Source: Acidobacteriota bacterium
GTDB taxonomy: Bacteria; Acidobacteriota; UBA890; WLXD01
Assembly: GCA_022571615.1 (NCBI GenBank)
Contig: JACZXM010000273.1
Coordinates: 1-5,088 of the forward strand
Direction: 5' to 3'
Length of the DNA: 5,088 bases
Position 1 is the stretch's first letter, and every line of letters starts with the position of its first letter. Below are positions 1-5,088 of this stretch, piece after piece. The notes beneath the pieces were generated by a model, which saw only the letters and a list, made by a program, of their open reading frames with translations, was not told where the DNA came from and did not search any database. Both the position numbers and the translations under genes were made by a program.

Positions 1-2
1 CG

Positions 3-161
3 GTCAGCCTTCGAGTCCTTGACCGTCGGACTGCGTTCGCGGCCGTGTGGCCCGATCGGCTCGTCGAGTTCGACACCAACATCAACTTCATGATTCGTCA
101 GATCCGGGCCGCGTCGTTGACCACTTTTCAAGAAGTTCAAATGAGCCAAAGCGCCACCTGA
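3..161 (+). pseudogene. 3' remnant of a winged-helix (OmpR/CadC-type) transcriptional regulator
   Basis: The frame is open from the left edge and stops at TGA 159-161. It encodes about 52 residues. The stretch VWPDRLVEFDTNINFMIRQI matches the recognition-helix region of OmpR/PhoB-type winged-helix domains, whose usual form is (L/V)WPDxxVxFDxxLNxxIxxLRxAL. In complete family members this is followed by a GDD-type turn, a wing hairpin and often a long C-terminal sensor or TPR region. Here the match ends at RAA (near base 114) and is followed by about a dozen unrelated residues (SLTTFQEVQMSQSAT). The wing is therefore missing, and the fragment should not bind DNA normally. I infer a gene truncated or decayed at its 3' side. 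The 5' part lies outside the window, so an intact short protein cannot be fully excluded. The last 25 bases overlap a candidate small gene on the other strand. Confidence 0.5.
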
Positions 162-265
162 TTTAATTCTTCTTCGAGTCCTTCGAGAAAAGCGTCCAGT
201 TGATCGTGGCGTTCCCGGTCAGCAACACACTCGATATACCAGGCAATGTCTGTAGGAGATGCCAT
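137..265 (-). CDS. candidate small acidic protein, 42 residues, unknown function
   Basis: A short - strand frame starts at ATG 265-263 and ends at TGA 139-137. The product begins MASPTDIAWYIECVADRERH and continues with an acidic stretch (DAFLEGLEEELNQ) likely to form an amphipathic helix. It ends in a short hydrophobic run (VALWLI). I recognise no family. Support for a real gene is the AGGGAG Shine-Dalgarno five bases before the ATG; an in-frame TAG three codons upstream fixes this start. Codon use is poorer in third-position G/C than in the two large genes, matching the AT-richer patch it sits in. That could mean transferred DNA or simply non-coding sequence. It overlaps the end of the truncated regulator frame on the + strand. 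It could be chance, since 42 codons is short; the RBS is the main argument. Confidence 0.33.
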   Translation of the reverse strand: MASPTDIAWYIECVADRERHDQLDAFLEGLEEELNQVALWLI

Positions 266-270
266 AGCAG

Positions 271-276
271 CTCCCT
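271..276 (-). promoter_or_regulatory. Shine-Dalgarno (AGGGAG) for the 42-residue ORF
   Basis: On the - strand AGGGAG is followed by the five-base spacer CTGCT and then ATG. This is close to the anti-SD consensus, at the short end of normal spacing. It is the strongest ribosome-binding site seen in the window; neither of the two large genes has one of this quality. Confidence 0.35.
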
Positions 277-301
277 AGCCGCTCTAGGACAGCGACGGAG
301 C

Positions 302-328
302 GGGTGCCCCGGGGAACGGGGGTGGGGG
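302..328 (+). other. G-quadruplex motif (four runs of three or more G)
   Basis: Four G runs (302-304, 311-314, 318-322, 324-328) are separated by loops of 6, 3 and 1 bases. This satisfies the usual G3+N1-7 rule. The GG pairs at 331-332 and 335-336 extend the G-rich tract. The motif lies in the 256-base gap between the small - strand ORF and tRNA-Leu. A + strand transcript would carry the G4. A - strand leader for the small ORF would instead carry the C-rich complement. Whether it folds in the cell is unknown. Confidence 0.55.
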
Positions 329-380
329 TCGGTCGGCGGCCCCGTCGCGCGAGGTGCGCCGCGGCTTCCTACCACGCCAG

Positions 381-423
381 GGCGGCGGCCTCCAAGGGAG
401 GGGGCGGAAATCGAGACGCCGCC
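381..423. repeat. nested GC-rich inverted repeats
   Basis: GGCGGCG at 381-387 is the exact complement of CGCCGCC at 417-423. Inside it, CCTCC at 389-393 pairs with GGAGG at 397-401 around a three-base loop. Together these would form a stable two-level stem-loop in RNA from either strand. No T tract follows, so it does not look like a terminator. It may be leader structure for the - strand ORF, part of an unrecognised RNA, or a by-product of high GC. Confidence 0.4.
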
Positions 424-470
424 GTCCGGTATATGGCGCCCGGAATCGAGGCTTCGGGCAACGGAAAAGG

Positions 471-503
471 GGACCGACTGATTCGGACGATCCTCTTTTT
501 TTT
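471..503 (+). terminator. weak hairpin plus T8, possible intrinsic terminator
   Basis: CCGA 474-477 pairs with TCGG 483-486 around a five-base loop, and GGA 471-473 can pair with TCC 491-493 across a four-base bulge. Eight T residues (496-503) follow. The stem is weak and bulged, and no clear + strand gene lies upstream, so I am not sure it works. Read on the - strand, downstream of tRNA-Leu, the same hairpin is followed by CCTTTTCC, so it could also help end the tRNA transcript. Confidence 0.27.
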
Positions 504-521
504 CATCCACTTACAACCAAG

Positions 522-605
522 TGCCCAAGAGAGGACTTGAACCTCCACGGGGTTACCCCCACTAGGTCCTGAACCTAGCGCGTCTGCCAATTCCGCCACT
601 TGGGC
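522..605 (-). tRNA. tRNA-Leu, anticodon CAG
   Basis: The - strand folds as a full class II tRNA of 84 bases. The acceptor stem is GCCCAAG/CTTGGGC with discriminator A. The D arm contains AATTGGCAGA, and the anticodon stem is CTAGG/CCTAG with the loop TTCAGGA. The anticodon CAG (bases 571-569) reads the Leu codon CUG. A long variable arm (GGGG/CCCC), typical of tRNA-Leu, and the T arm GGAGG-TTCAAGT-CCTCT complete it. The 3' CCA is not encoded, because the bases after the discriminator are CTT, so the mature end needs CCA-adding enzyme. It lies 49 bases downstream of the membrane-protein gene on the same strand, but probably has its own promoter. Confidence 0.97.
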
Positions 606-616
606 TCGGAGGCTCA

Positions 617-625
617 AGTATAGCA
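617..625 (-). promoter_or_regulatory. extended -10 promoter for tRNA-Leu
   Basis: On the - strand TGCTATACT matches the extended -10 form TGnTATAAT with one mismatch in the hexamer. A start about seven bases downstream would fall near base 610 and give a leader of about five bases before the mature tRNA end. No good -35 lies 16-18 bases upstream, which the extended TG would offset. The perfect palindrome CAACCGGTTG (624-633) touches its upstream edge. Confidence 0.5.
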
Positions 626-633
626 ACCGGTTG

Positions 634-654
634 CGGCGCTCATAGCTCGCGCCG
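634..654. repeat. inverted repeat directly after the membrane-protein stop codon
   Basis: CGGCGC 634-639 and GCGCCG 649-654 form a six-bp perfect stem with a nine-base loop. The stem begins at the base after the TGA stop of the membrane-protein gene and ends before the tRNA promoter. No T tract follows, so at best it is a weak or Rho-assisted 3' end, or a stabilising 3' hairpin. Confidence 0.35.
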
Positions 655-2496
655 TCACTCGGGTGCAAGGGGTATCGCGGGGGAGACCGAAGGGCGCACG
701 AAGACGCCGAGGTTGCGTGCATCCGAGCTGCCGGGGGTGTCGAAGAGCGGAATGGTCCCGGCCTCGGACCAGATGCTGAACCGGTACAGGTAGGTGTCCA
801 AATACCGTTGTGGCTCGGACGCTTCGAGCGACAGGGAGATCCGGCCGTGGGGTTCGATCTCACGGTCGATGCGCTGTCCGCCGTGGTGCACGACGACGCG
901 GTTGGGCGCGCCCCGGTTGCGGATCGCGAGCTGTATTCGCTCCAGCGGCACGGTGGTGCGCACCACCAGCTCGGCCTCGCGGCCACCCTTGAGCCAGAAG
1001 CCGGCCGGATCTCCTTCGCGCAGCCAGGTGCCGTCATCGAGGAAGTAGGCGAAGAAGGTCGGCGGCTGTTCGAACGTCTGTCGCCGGGCGCGCGGCTGGG
1101 TGTTGAACGGCAGGTTATGGAGGATCGTGACCTCGGTCGGCAGCAGCGTGTACGGAAGCGCCTTGGTGTGCGCCGACGGGTTGAGCGAGGAGCTGAACGG
1201 ATCGAGCACGATCTGGGCTAGGAACAGTCCCCACACGATCCAGCTGAGCGCCGCACCCATGAGCCCGATTCCTGCCGGCAGGACGAAGAACATGACGGCG
1301 TAGGAGTTGACGAAGTATCGACTGCCAACCGTCCCGCCGCCGCCAATCCAATTGCCCTTGACCACCAACACGATAGCCAGGATCTGCAGGAGCCAGAAGC
1401 CGATCAACAGGGCGTGGGGGCTACGCCAGCGTCGGCGCGGCGCGGCCAGAAATGCGACCAGCGCCAGCACGCAGGGGAACATGTACGGCAGGATGCCGCC
1501 ATTGCGCCCGATCCAGACGTATAGCAAATCCCGGCCCAGCGTCGCGACCGATGGCAGGGCGCCCAGATCCGCGAGATCCGCGATGCTGGTGGTCATCGGG
1601 TTGCCGGTGTTGTCGAAGTCGTGATCCGGTCCCAAGTAGGGGTAGGAAGTGAGGACATCGAACGATTTGCGGTCACCGCCCTGGTAGTTCCAGTCGCCGA
1701 TCGCAGCCCAGGTGCCGACAAACAGCGACCCGACGACGATCACCACCAGCGCGCCGAGCGCCAGCGCCTTGAGCGGACGGCCGCGGCCCGCGGTCCAGAG
1801 CAGCAACGGCGCCAGCAGCAAGATGTTGGGTGGCTTGGAGTAGATCGCGACGCCATATAACAGGGCGGCGGCGAAGTCGGTCCAGCCGCCAGCCAGCCAC
1901 CCGAGCACTTGGGAGGGTGCGTTGTCGGCCGGCAGAGGTTCCTTGTACAGCCACAGGAACGTGGCCAAAAACAGCAGCGACAGATTGAACCATTCGGGAG
2001 TGAGCCAAAAGAAATACAGCGTTGCCACCGAGCCCAGCACATAGGTCAGGACGTACAGGACGGCGTGCCCGTCTCCGAAGCCGCGGCGAGCATAGGCATA
2101 GCCCGCACCCAGCATCAGCCCCAGCAGCAGGGCGTGGAGAACGAAGAATCCGTTGTCGCCGAACAGACGCACAAACGGCGCGGCCGCCAGTGGATAGGCG
2201 TAGGCCTTGGCGTAGTACAGCTGCTGGGTGTCTGGGTTGCGGACCAGAAACAACCCCGAAGGGCCGCCACCGTAACCGGCGGCGTAGACGCGCTCTAGAT
2301 CCCGCCGCTCGTACCGCAGGTCGCCGTCGTAGGCGAGACTGTAGGCCATCGAGTGGTAGGTGGCCTCGTCACTCCAGAAGATCCCGGTGACGCTGCCGTT
2401 GCTCTTGCTCTCGGGGACGCGCAGGGTCAATCCGTAGCCCAGCGCCGCTAGCGTGACAGTCGCAATAATCAGGGCGGGCATGCGGCGAGCGGACAT
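655..2496 (-). CDS. polytopic membrane protein, GT-C glycosyltransferase-like (ArnT/PMT type)
   Basis: This 613-residue protein has an N-terminal helix at about 6-23, an outer loop with the acidic pair D43-E44 (FWSDEATYHSMAYSLAYDGD), and then roughly nine to eleven hydrophobic segments between about 96 and 432. Segments lie near 117-136, 146-164, 168-184, 205-235, 243-263, 322-350, 361-379, 394-417 and 419-432. Residues from about 435 to 613 lack membrane segments and look like a beta-rich soluble domain. GT-C enzymes carry an Asp/Glu motif in the first outer loop, alternate helices with loops, and move sugars from polyprenyl-phosphate carriers outside the membrane; these features fit. I infer a role in cell-envelope glycosylation, with donor and acceptor unknown. 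Start: ATG 2496 without an SD; ATG 2481 (Met6) is an alternative, also without SD. It is divergent from rnr and upstream of tRNA-Leu. The gene is confident; the enzymatic role is tentative. Confidence 0.85.
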   Translation of the reverse strand: MSARRMPALIIATVTLAALGYGLTLRVPESKSNGSVTGIFWSDEATYHSMAYSLAYDGDLRYERRDLERVYAAGYGGGPSGLFLVRNPDTQQLYYAKAYAYPLAAAPFVRLFGDNGFFVLHALLLGLMLGAGYAYARRGFGDGHAVLYVLTYVLGSVATLYFFWLTPEWFNLSLLFLATFLWLYKEPLPADNAPSQVLGWLAGGWTDFAAALLYGVAIYSKPPNILLLAPLLLWTAGRGRPLKALALGALVVIVVGSLFVGTWAAIGDWNYQGGDRKSFDVLTSYPYLGPDHDFDNTGNPMTTSIADLADLGALPSVATLGRDLLYVWIGRNGGILPYMFPCVLALVAFLAAPRRRWRSPHALLIGFWLLQILAIVLVVKGNWIGGGGTVGSRYFVNSYAVMFFVLPAGIGLMGAALSWIVWGLFLAQIVLDPFSSSLNPSAHTKALPYTLLPTEVTILHNLPFNTQPRARRQTFEQPPTFFAYFLDDGTWLREGDPAGFWLKGGREAELVVRTTVPLERIQLAIRNRGAPNRVVVHHGGQRIDREIEPHGRISLSLEASEPQRYLDTYLYRFSIWSEAGTIPLFDTPGSSDARNLGVFVRPSVSPAIPLAPE

Positions 2497-2503
2497 GCGG
2501 CGA

Positions 2504-2530
2504 AGCGTACACCACGTGGCACGGGGTCAA
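2504..2530 (-). promoter_or_regulatory. possible promoter for the membrane-protein gene, leaderless start
   Basis: On the - strand TTGACC (2530-2525) and TACGCT (2509-2504) resemble -35 and -10 boxes with a short 15-base spacer. Seven bases separate the -10 from ATG 2496, so transcription would begin at or next to the A of the start codon. With no SD present, this is what a leaderless mRNA would look like. The short spacer and imperfect -10 keep confidence low. Confidence 0.3.
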
Positions 2531-2538
2531 TCCCCGTG
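2520..2538. repeat. perfect inverted repeat in the divergent promoter region
   Basis: CACGGGG 2520-2526 and CCCCGTG 2532-2538 form a seven-bp perfect dyad with a five-base centre. The putative -35 of the membrane-protein gene lies across the centre and one arm. The site could be an operator for a dimeric regulator of one or both divergent genes. It sits between two gene starts, so it is unlikely to be a terminator. The rest of the 2497-2741 gap holds only a short palindrome, CTGCGCGCAG (2584-2593), and no convincing -35/-10 pair for rnr; TATCTT 2679-2684 is a weak -10 candidate. Confidence 0.4.
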
Positions 2539-2741
2539 GTATGGTCAGACAGAATATCTGGCCGTTCCGCGCCGGATCCTGTGCTGCGCGCAGGGCCTCG
2601 TTCCGCACCGCATCAAGCCGTGGTGCGAACTCTGTACTCGGCCCCGCAGCATGGCTCCTTGATGCGCATAGCCAATCCTATCTTCGCACGTGATCTTCGT
2701 GAGACTGCACAGACACAGCCGAAGTCAGCAGCGAGTCTTCC

Positions 2742-5088
2742 ATGACAGTAGACCCTCGTCCCGAGCACGAGCTCGACGCCCAGCGTGTGCTCTCCTTTCT
2801 TTGCGACGCGTCGAGTCGCCCTGTTTCCTTCAAGACCCTGGCCCGCGAGCTGCAGATCGATGAGGCGACCGAAGCGCATCTGAGGTCGATTCTCGACGAC
2901 CTGTTGCAGGCCGGTTCCCTGGTGCAAACCCGCGAGCATCGGTTCGGCTCTCCGGCCAAGATGAACCTGGTCGTCGGCACGCTCAAGGTGCACCCGGACG
3001 GGTTCGGTTTCGTGATCCCGGACCCCGGCACCGAGAGCGCGGATCTGTTCGTCGCCGGACGCAATCTGGGCCACGCCATGCATGGCGATCGGGTCGTTGC
3101 TCGCCGCGAGCACCAACGACGCGGCGGACGGATCGAAGGGCGTGTCATCCGGATCCTGCAGCGCGCCCGGCAGAGGCTGGTCGGCAAGCTCGAGCACAGC
3201 GGTGGCCTGGTCTACGTGACGCCGCTCGATCGGCGGTTCGTCGACGACGTCCATATCCCGGCAGACGCCATCGGCAGCGCCGCCAACGGACAGCTTGTGG
3301 ACGTGGAGATCACCGCCTACCCGCGTGCGAATCGCGGCCCGGTGGGCCGCATTATCGAGGTGCTCGGCGCCGCTGGTGATCCCAGCCTGGACGTCGAGAT
3401 CGTAATCAGGGAATACCAGCTCGCGCATGCCTTCCCGGCCGAGGTGCTCGAGCAGGCCGCCGCGGTTCCCACCGAGGTCACCGAGGAGCAGATCGAGGGG
3501 CGCACCGACTTCCGTGACCTCCCGATCGTCACCATCGATGGTTCCAGCGCCAAGGACTTCGACGACGCGGTGTACGTGCAGCTTCTGCCCAACGGCCACT
3601 ACCGCCTGCACGTGCACATCGCCGACGTCTCGTTCTACATCCCCGCCGGCTCGGCGATCGACACCGAAGCCCGCGCCCGTGCGACTTCGGTGTATTTCCC
3701 CGATCGCGTACTACCCATGCTGCCGGAATCGCTGTCCAACGAGATCTGTTCGCTCAAACCGGGTGTCGACCGGTTGGTGCATTCGGTGCTCATCGATATC
3801 GATCGTGACGGCCGAACCGTCAACTACGAGTTCCACGACGGCGTGATTCACTCCGCCGCGCGCATGACCTACGCACAAGTGGCGACGATGTTGGAGCAGG
3901 ATGAGGAGACTCTCGACAAGTACGACGAGCGCTCCCGGCAGTTCGAGCGCATGAAGGACCTGGCGCTGGTGCTCAAGGAGTACCGTCGCCGGCGGGGCAG
4001 CATCGACTTCGATCTGCCGGAGCCCGAGATCGTCATCAATCTGCGAGGGGAGACCGAGGACATCGTGCGGGCCGAGCGCAACATTGCGCACCGGATCATC
4101 GAGGAGTTCATGATCCGGGCCAACGAGGTGGTCGCGAGTCATTTCACATGGGAGGACGTCGAGGCGCTGTACCGTGTGCACGAAGGTCCGAATCCAGAGC
4201 GGATCGAGCAGTTCCGGGAGTTCATCTCCGGGCTTGGCCACTCGCTGGGGGGTGGAAAAGAGATACAGCCAAGGCACTTCGTCGAGTTGCTCGAGCGGCT
4301 CGAGGGCCGGCCCGAAGAGAAAGTGATCGCGATGCTGATGCTCCGGGCGATGAAGCAGGCTCGCTACCAGGTCCGCAACGAGGGCCATTTCGGACTTGCG
4401 TCCGAGCGCTACACCCACTTCACCTCACCCATCCGCAGGTATCCCGACCTGGTCGTGCACCGATTGCTCAAGGCCGATCGGCAGAGCGACAAGGCAGCAT
4501 CGTTCGACCCGGTCGAGCTTACCGGCGCGCTCCAGAGCATCGCGGACTGGTGCTCGACCCAGGAGCGTCGGGCCGAGAAGGCCGAGCGCGAGTACTGCGA
4601 CTGGAAAAAAGTGCAGTTCATGGCCGACAAGCTCGGCGAGGTCTACGAGGGACATGTCACCGGAGTGCGATCGTTCGGCCTGTTCGTCGAGCTCGAGCCG
4701 ATCTTCGTCGAGGGCCTGGTGCCGGTCTCGAGCTTGAACGACGATTACTACATCTTCGAGGAGGCCAAGCACACGTTGCGCGGTCGGAACACGGGACGCA
4801 CGTTCACGCTCGGCGATCGGGTCAAGGTGCAGGTCGCCAAGGTCGACCTCGAACGTCATCGCCTGGACTTTTCGCTCCAGGAGGGACCACTGCAGAGGCC
4901 GGCGCCGCCGTCGCGCGTCACATCTCGCCGCCGCCGGCGCCGGCCGCGCCGCGGTGAGGCGAGGCAGCGGCCGGCCGCTGCGGGTGGCGTCAGCGAACCG
5001 GTTGCGGCCTCGAGCCGGGGGCTGCCCGAGACCAGCGCGACGGCCGCGGCGGGAACCGAGGCGCTGGAGCCGGCGACCGCCCAGACCT
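2742..5088 (+). CDS. rnr: ribonuclease R (3'-5' exoribonuclease, RNB family), 3' end cut by window
   Basis: RNase R degrades structured RNA processively from the 3' end and acts in mRNA decay, rRNA quality control and, with tmRNA, trans-translation. The window gives 782 codons without a stop. Domains in order: winged-helix N-terminus (about 10-65), two OB/cold-shock domains (about 72-135 and 145-210), RNB catalytic domain (about 250-580) and S1 RNA-binding domain (about 632-712). The metal-binding aspartates are all present in IDGSSAKDFDDAVY (D266, D272, D274, D275). Y318 in TSVYFP corresponds to E. coli RNase R Tyr324, and SPIRRYPDL (561-570 region) holds the conserved arginines. After the S1 domain comes a tail with an Arg cluster (729-737), then Ala/Pro/Glu-rich sequence running off the edge; E. 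coli has a Lys-rich tail in the same place. ATG 2742 is the only ATG after the in-frame TGA at 2700-2702. Its upstream GCGAG is a poor SD. Neighbour: divergent membrane-protein gene. Catalytically intact as far as seen. Confidence 0.97.
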   Translation, partial: MTVDPRPEHELDAQRVLSFLCDASSRPVSFKTLARELQIDEATEAHLRSILDDLLQAGSLVQTREHRFGSPAKMNLVVGTLKVHPDGFGFVIPDPGTESADLFVAGRNLGHAMHGDRVVARREHQRRGGRIEGRVIRILQRARQRLVGKLEHSGGLVYVTPLDRRFVDDVHIPADAIGSAANGQLVDVEITAYPRANRGPVGRIIEVLGAAGDPSLDVEIVIREYQLAHAFPAEVLEQAAAVPTEVTEEQIEGRTDFRDLPIVTIDGSSAKDFDDAVYVQLLPNGHYRLHVHIADVSFYIPAGSAIDTEARARATSVYFPDRVLPMLPESLSNEICSLKPGVDRLVHSVLIDIDRDGRTVNYEFHDGVIHSAARMTYAQVATMLEQDEETLDKYDERSRQFERMKDLALVLKEYRRRRGSIDFDLPEPEIVINLRGETEDIVRAERNIAHRIIEEFMIRANEVVASHFTWEDVEALYRVHEGPNPERIEQFREFISGLGHSLGGGKEIQPRHFVELLERLEGRPEEKVIAMLMLRAMKQARYQVRNEGHFGLASERYTHFTSPIRRYPDLVVHRLLKADRQSDKAASFDPVELTGALQSIADWCSTQERRAEKAEREYCDWKKVQFMADKLGEVYEGHVTGVRSFGLFVELEPIFVEGLVPVSSLNDDYYIFEEAKHTLRGRNTGRTFTLGDRVKVQVAKVDLERHRLDFSLQEGPLQRPAPPSRVTSRRRRRRPRRGEARQRPAAAGGVSEPVAASSRGLPETSATAAAGTEALEPATAQT

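Noticed and set aside
9..183. 12-base direct repeat CTTCGAGTCCTT at 9-20 and 172-183
   Set aside because: It flanks the regulator remnant like a target-site duplication, but there are no terminal inverted repeats or transposase. One such 12-mer match is expected by chance in a window of this size.
163..510. 115-codon - strand open frame spanning the GC-rich gap
   Set aside because: Its translation is Pro/Gly/Arg-rich with no family resemblance, it runs through the G4 complement and hairpins, and its start has no SD. It competes with the better supported 42-codon frame on the same strand.
1..521. Possible genomic-island attachment site at the 3' end of tRNA-Leu
   Set aside because: I found no second copy of the tRNA 3' end in 1-521 and no integrase, so there is no direct support.
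2536..2745. 69-codon + strand frame in the divergent intergenic region
   Set aside because: It has no SD and no recognisable motif, and it overlaps the rnr start in a different frame. Chance is the simplest explanation.
2613..3617. 334-codon - strand open frame antisense to rnr
   Set aside because: Long antisense frames are expected opposite GC-rich coding sequence. The rnr frame has full domain and catalytic-motif support, while this one has no recognisable domain.
4148..4957. 269-codon + strand frame overlapping rnr, and the 235-codon antisense frame at 3711-4418
   Set aside because: Both lie inside the conserved RNB/S1 coding region and give Arg/Ala-rich or otherwise featureless products. 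They are shadows of rnr.
625..5008. 13-base match AACCGGTTGCGGC near the tRNA promoter (625-637) and in the rnr tail (4996-5008)
   Set aside because: One copy lies inside coding sequence, and a match of this length is plausible by chance in GC-rich DNA.

Overview
The window is a stretch of GC-rich bacterial chromosome. Its coding regions favour G or C at third codon positions, and the layout looks like ordinary housekeeping and membrane-protein genes rather than a defence or mobile system. I cannot place the organism firmly. The winged-helix fragment at the left edge, the large polytopic membrane protein and the SD-poor starts of the two large genes would fit a soil or environmental lineage such as Acidobacteriota or Gemmatimonadota. 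That is inference only.

Left part (1-521): an AT-richer patch holds the 3' remnant of a winged-helix regulator gene on the + strand (3-161). Overlapping its end is a small candidate gene on the - strand (137-265, 42 residues) with a good Shine-Dalgarno sequence. Beyond it lies a very GC-rich, gene-free segment (266-521) with a four-run G-quadruplex motif, nested hairpins and a weak hairpin followed by eight T residues.

Middle (522-2496): a complete tRNA-Leu(CAG) on the - strand, with an extended -10 promoter candidate just upstream of it. It lies 49 bases downstream of a 613-codon - strand gene for a polytopic membrane protein. That protein resembles GT-C (ArnT/PMT-like) lipid-linked-sugar glycosyltransferases, with an Asp-Glu pair in the first outer loop and a soluble C-terminal domain.

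Right part (2497-5088): a 245-base divergent intergenic region contains a perfect 7-bp inverted repeat, in whose loop the putative -35 of the membrane-protein gene falls. The + strand then carries rnr (RNase R). It is complete at its 5' end, has all catalytic aspartates, and is cut by the window edge inside an Arg/Ala/Pro-rich C-terminal tail.

The genes do not form one pathway. rnr (RNA decay and quality control) is divergent from the membrane protein and tRNA-Leu. I found no CRISPR array, insertion sequence, toxin-antitoxin pair or defence system. The most notable items are the truncated regulator, the small - strand ORF, the G-quadruplex-rich gap and the possible leaderless start of the membrane-protein gene.
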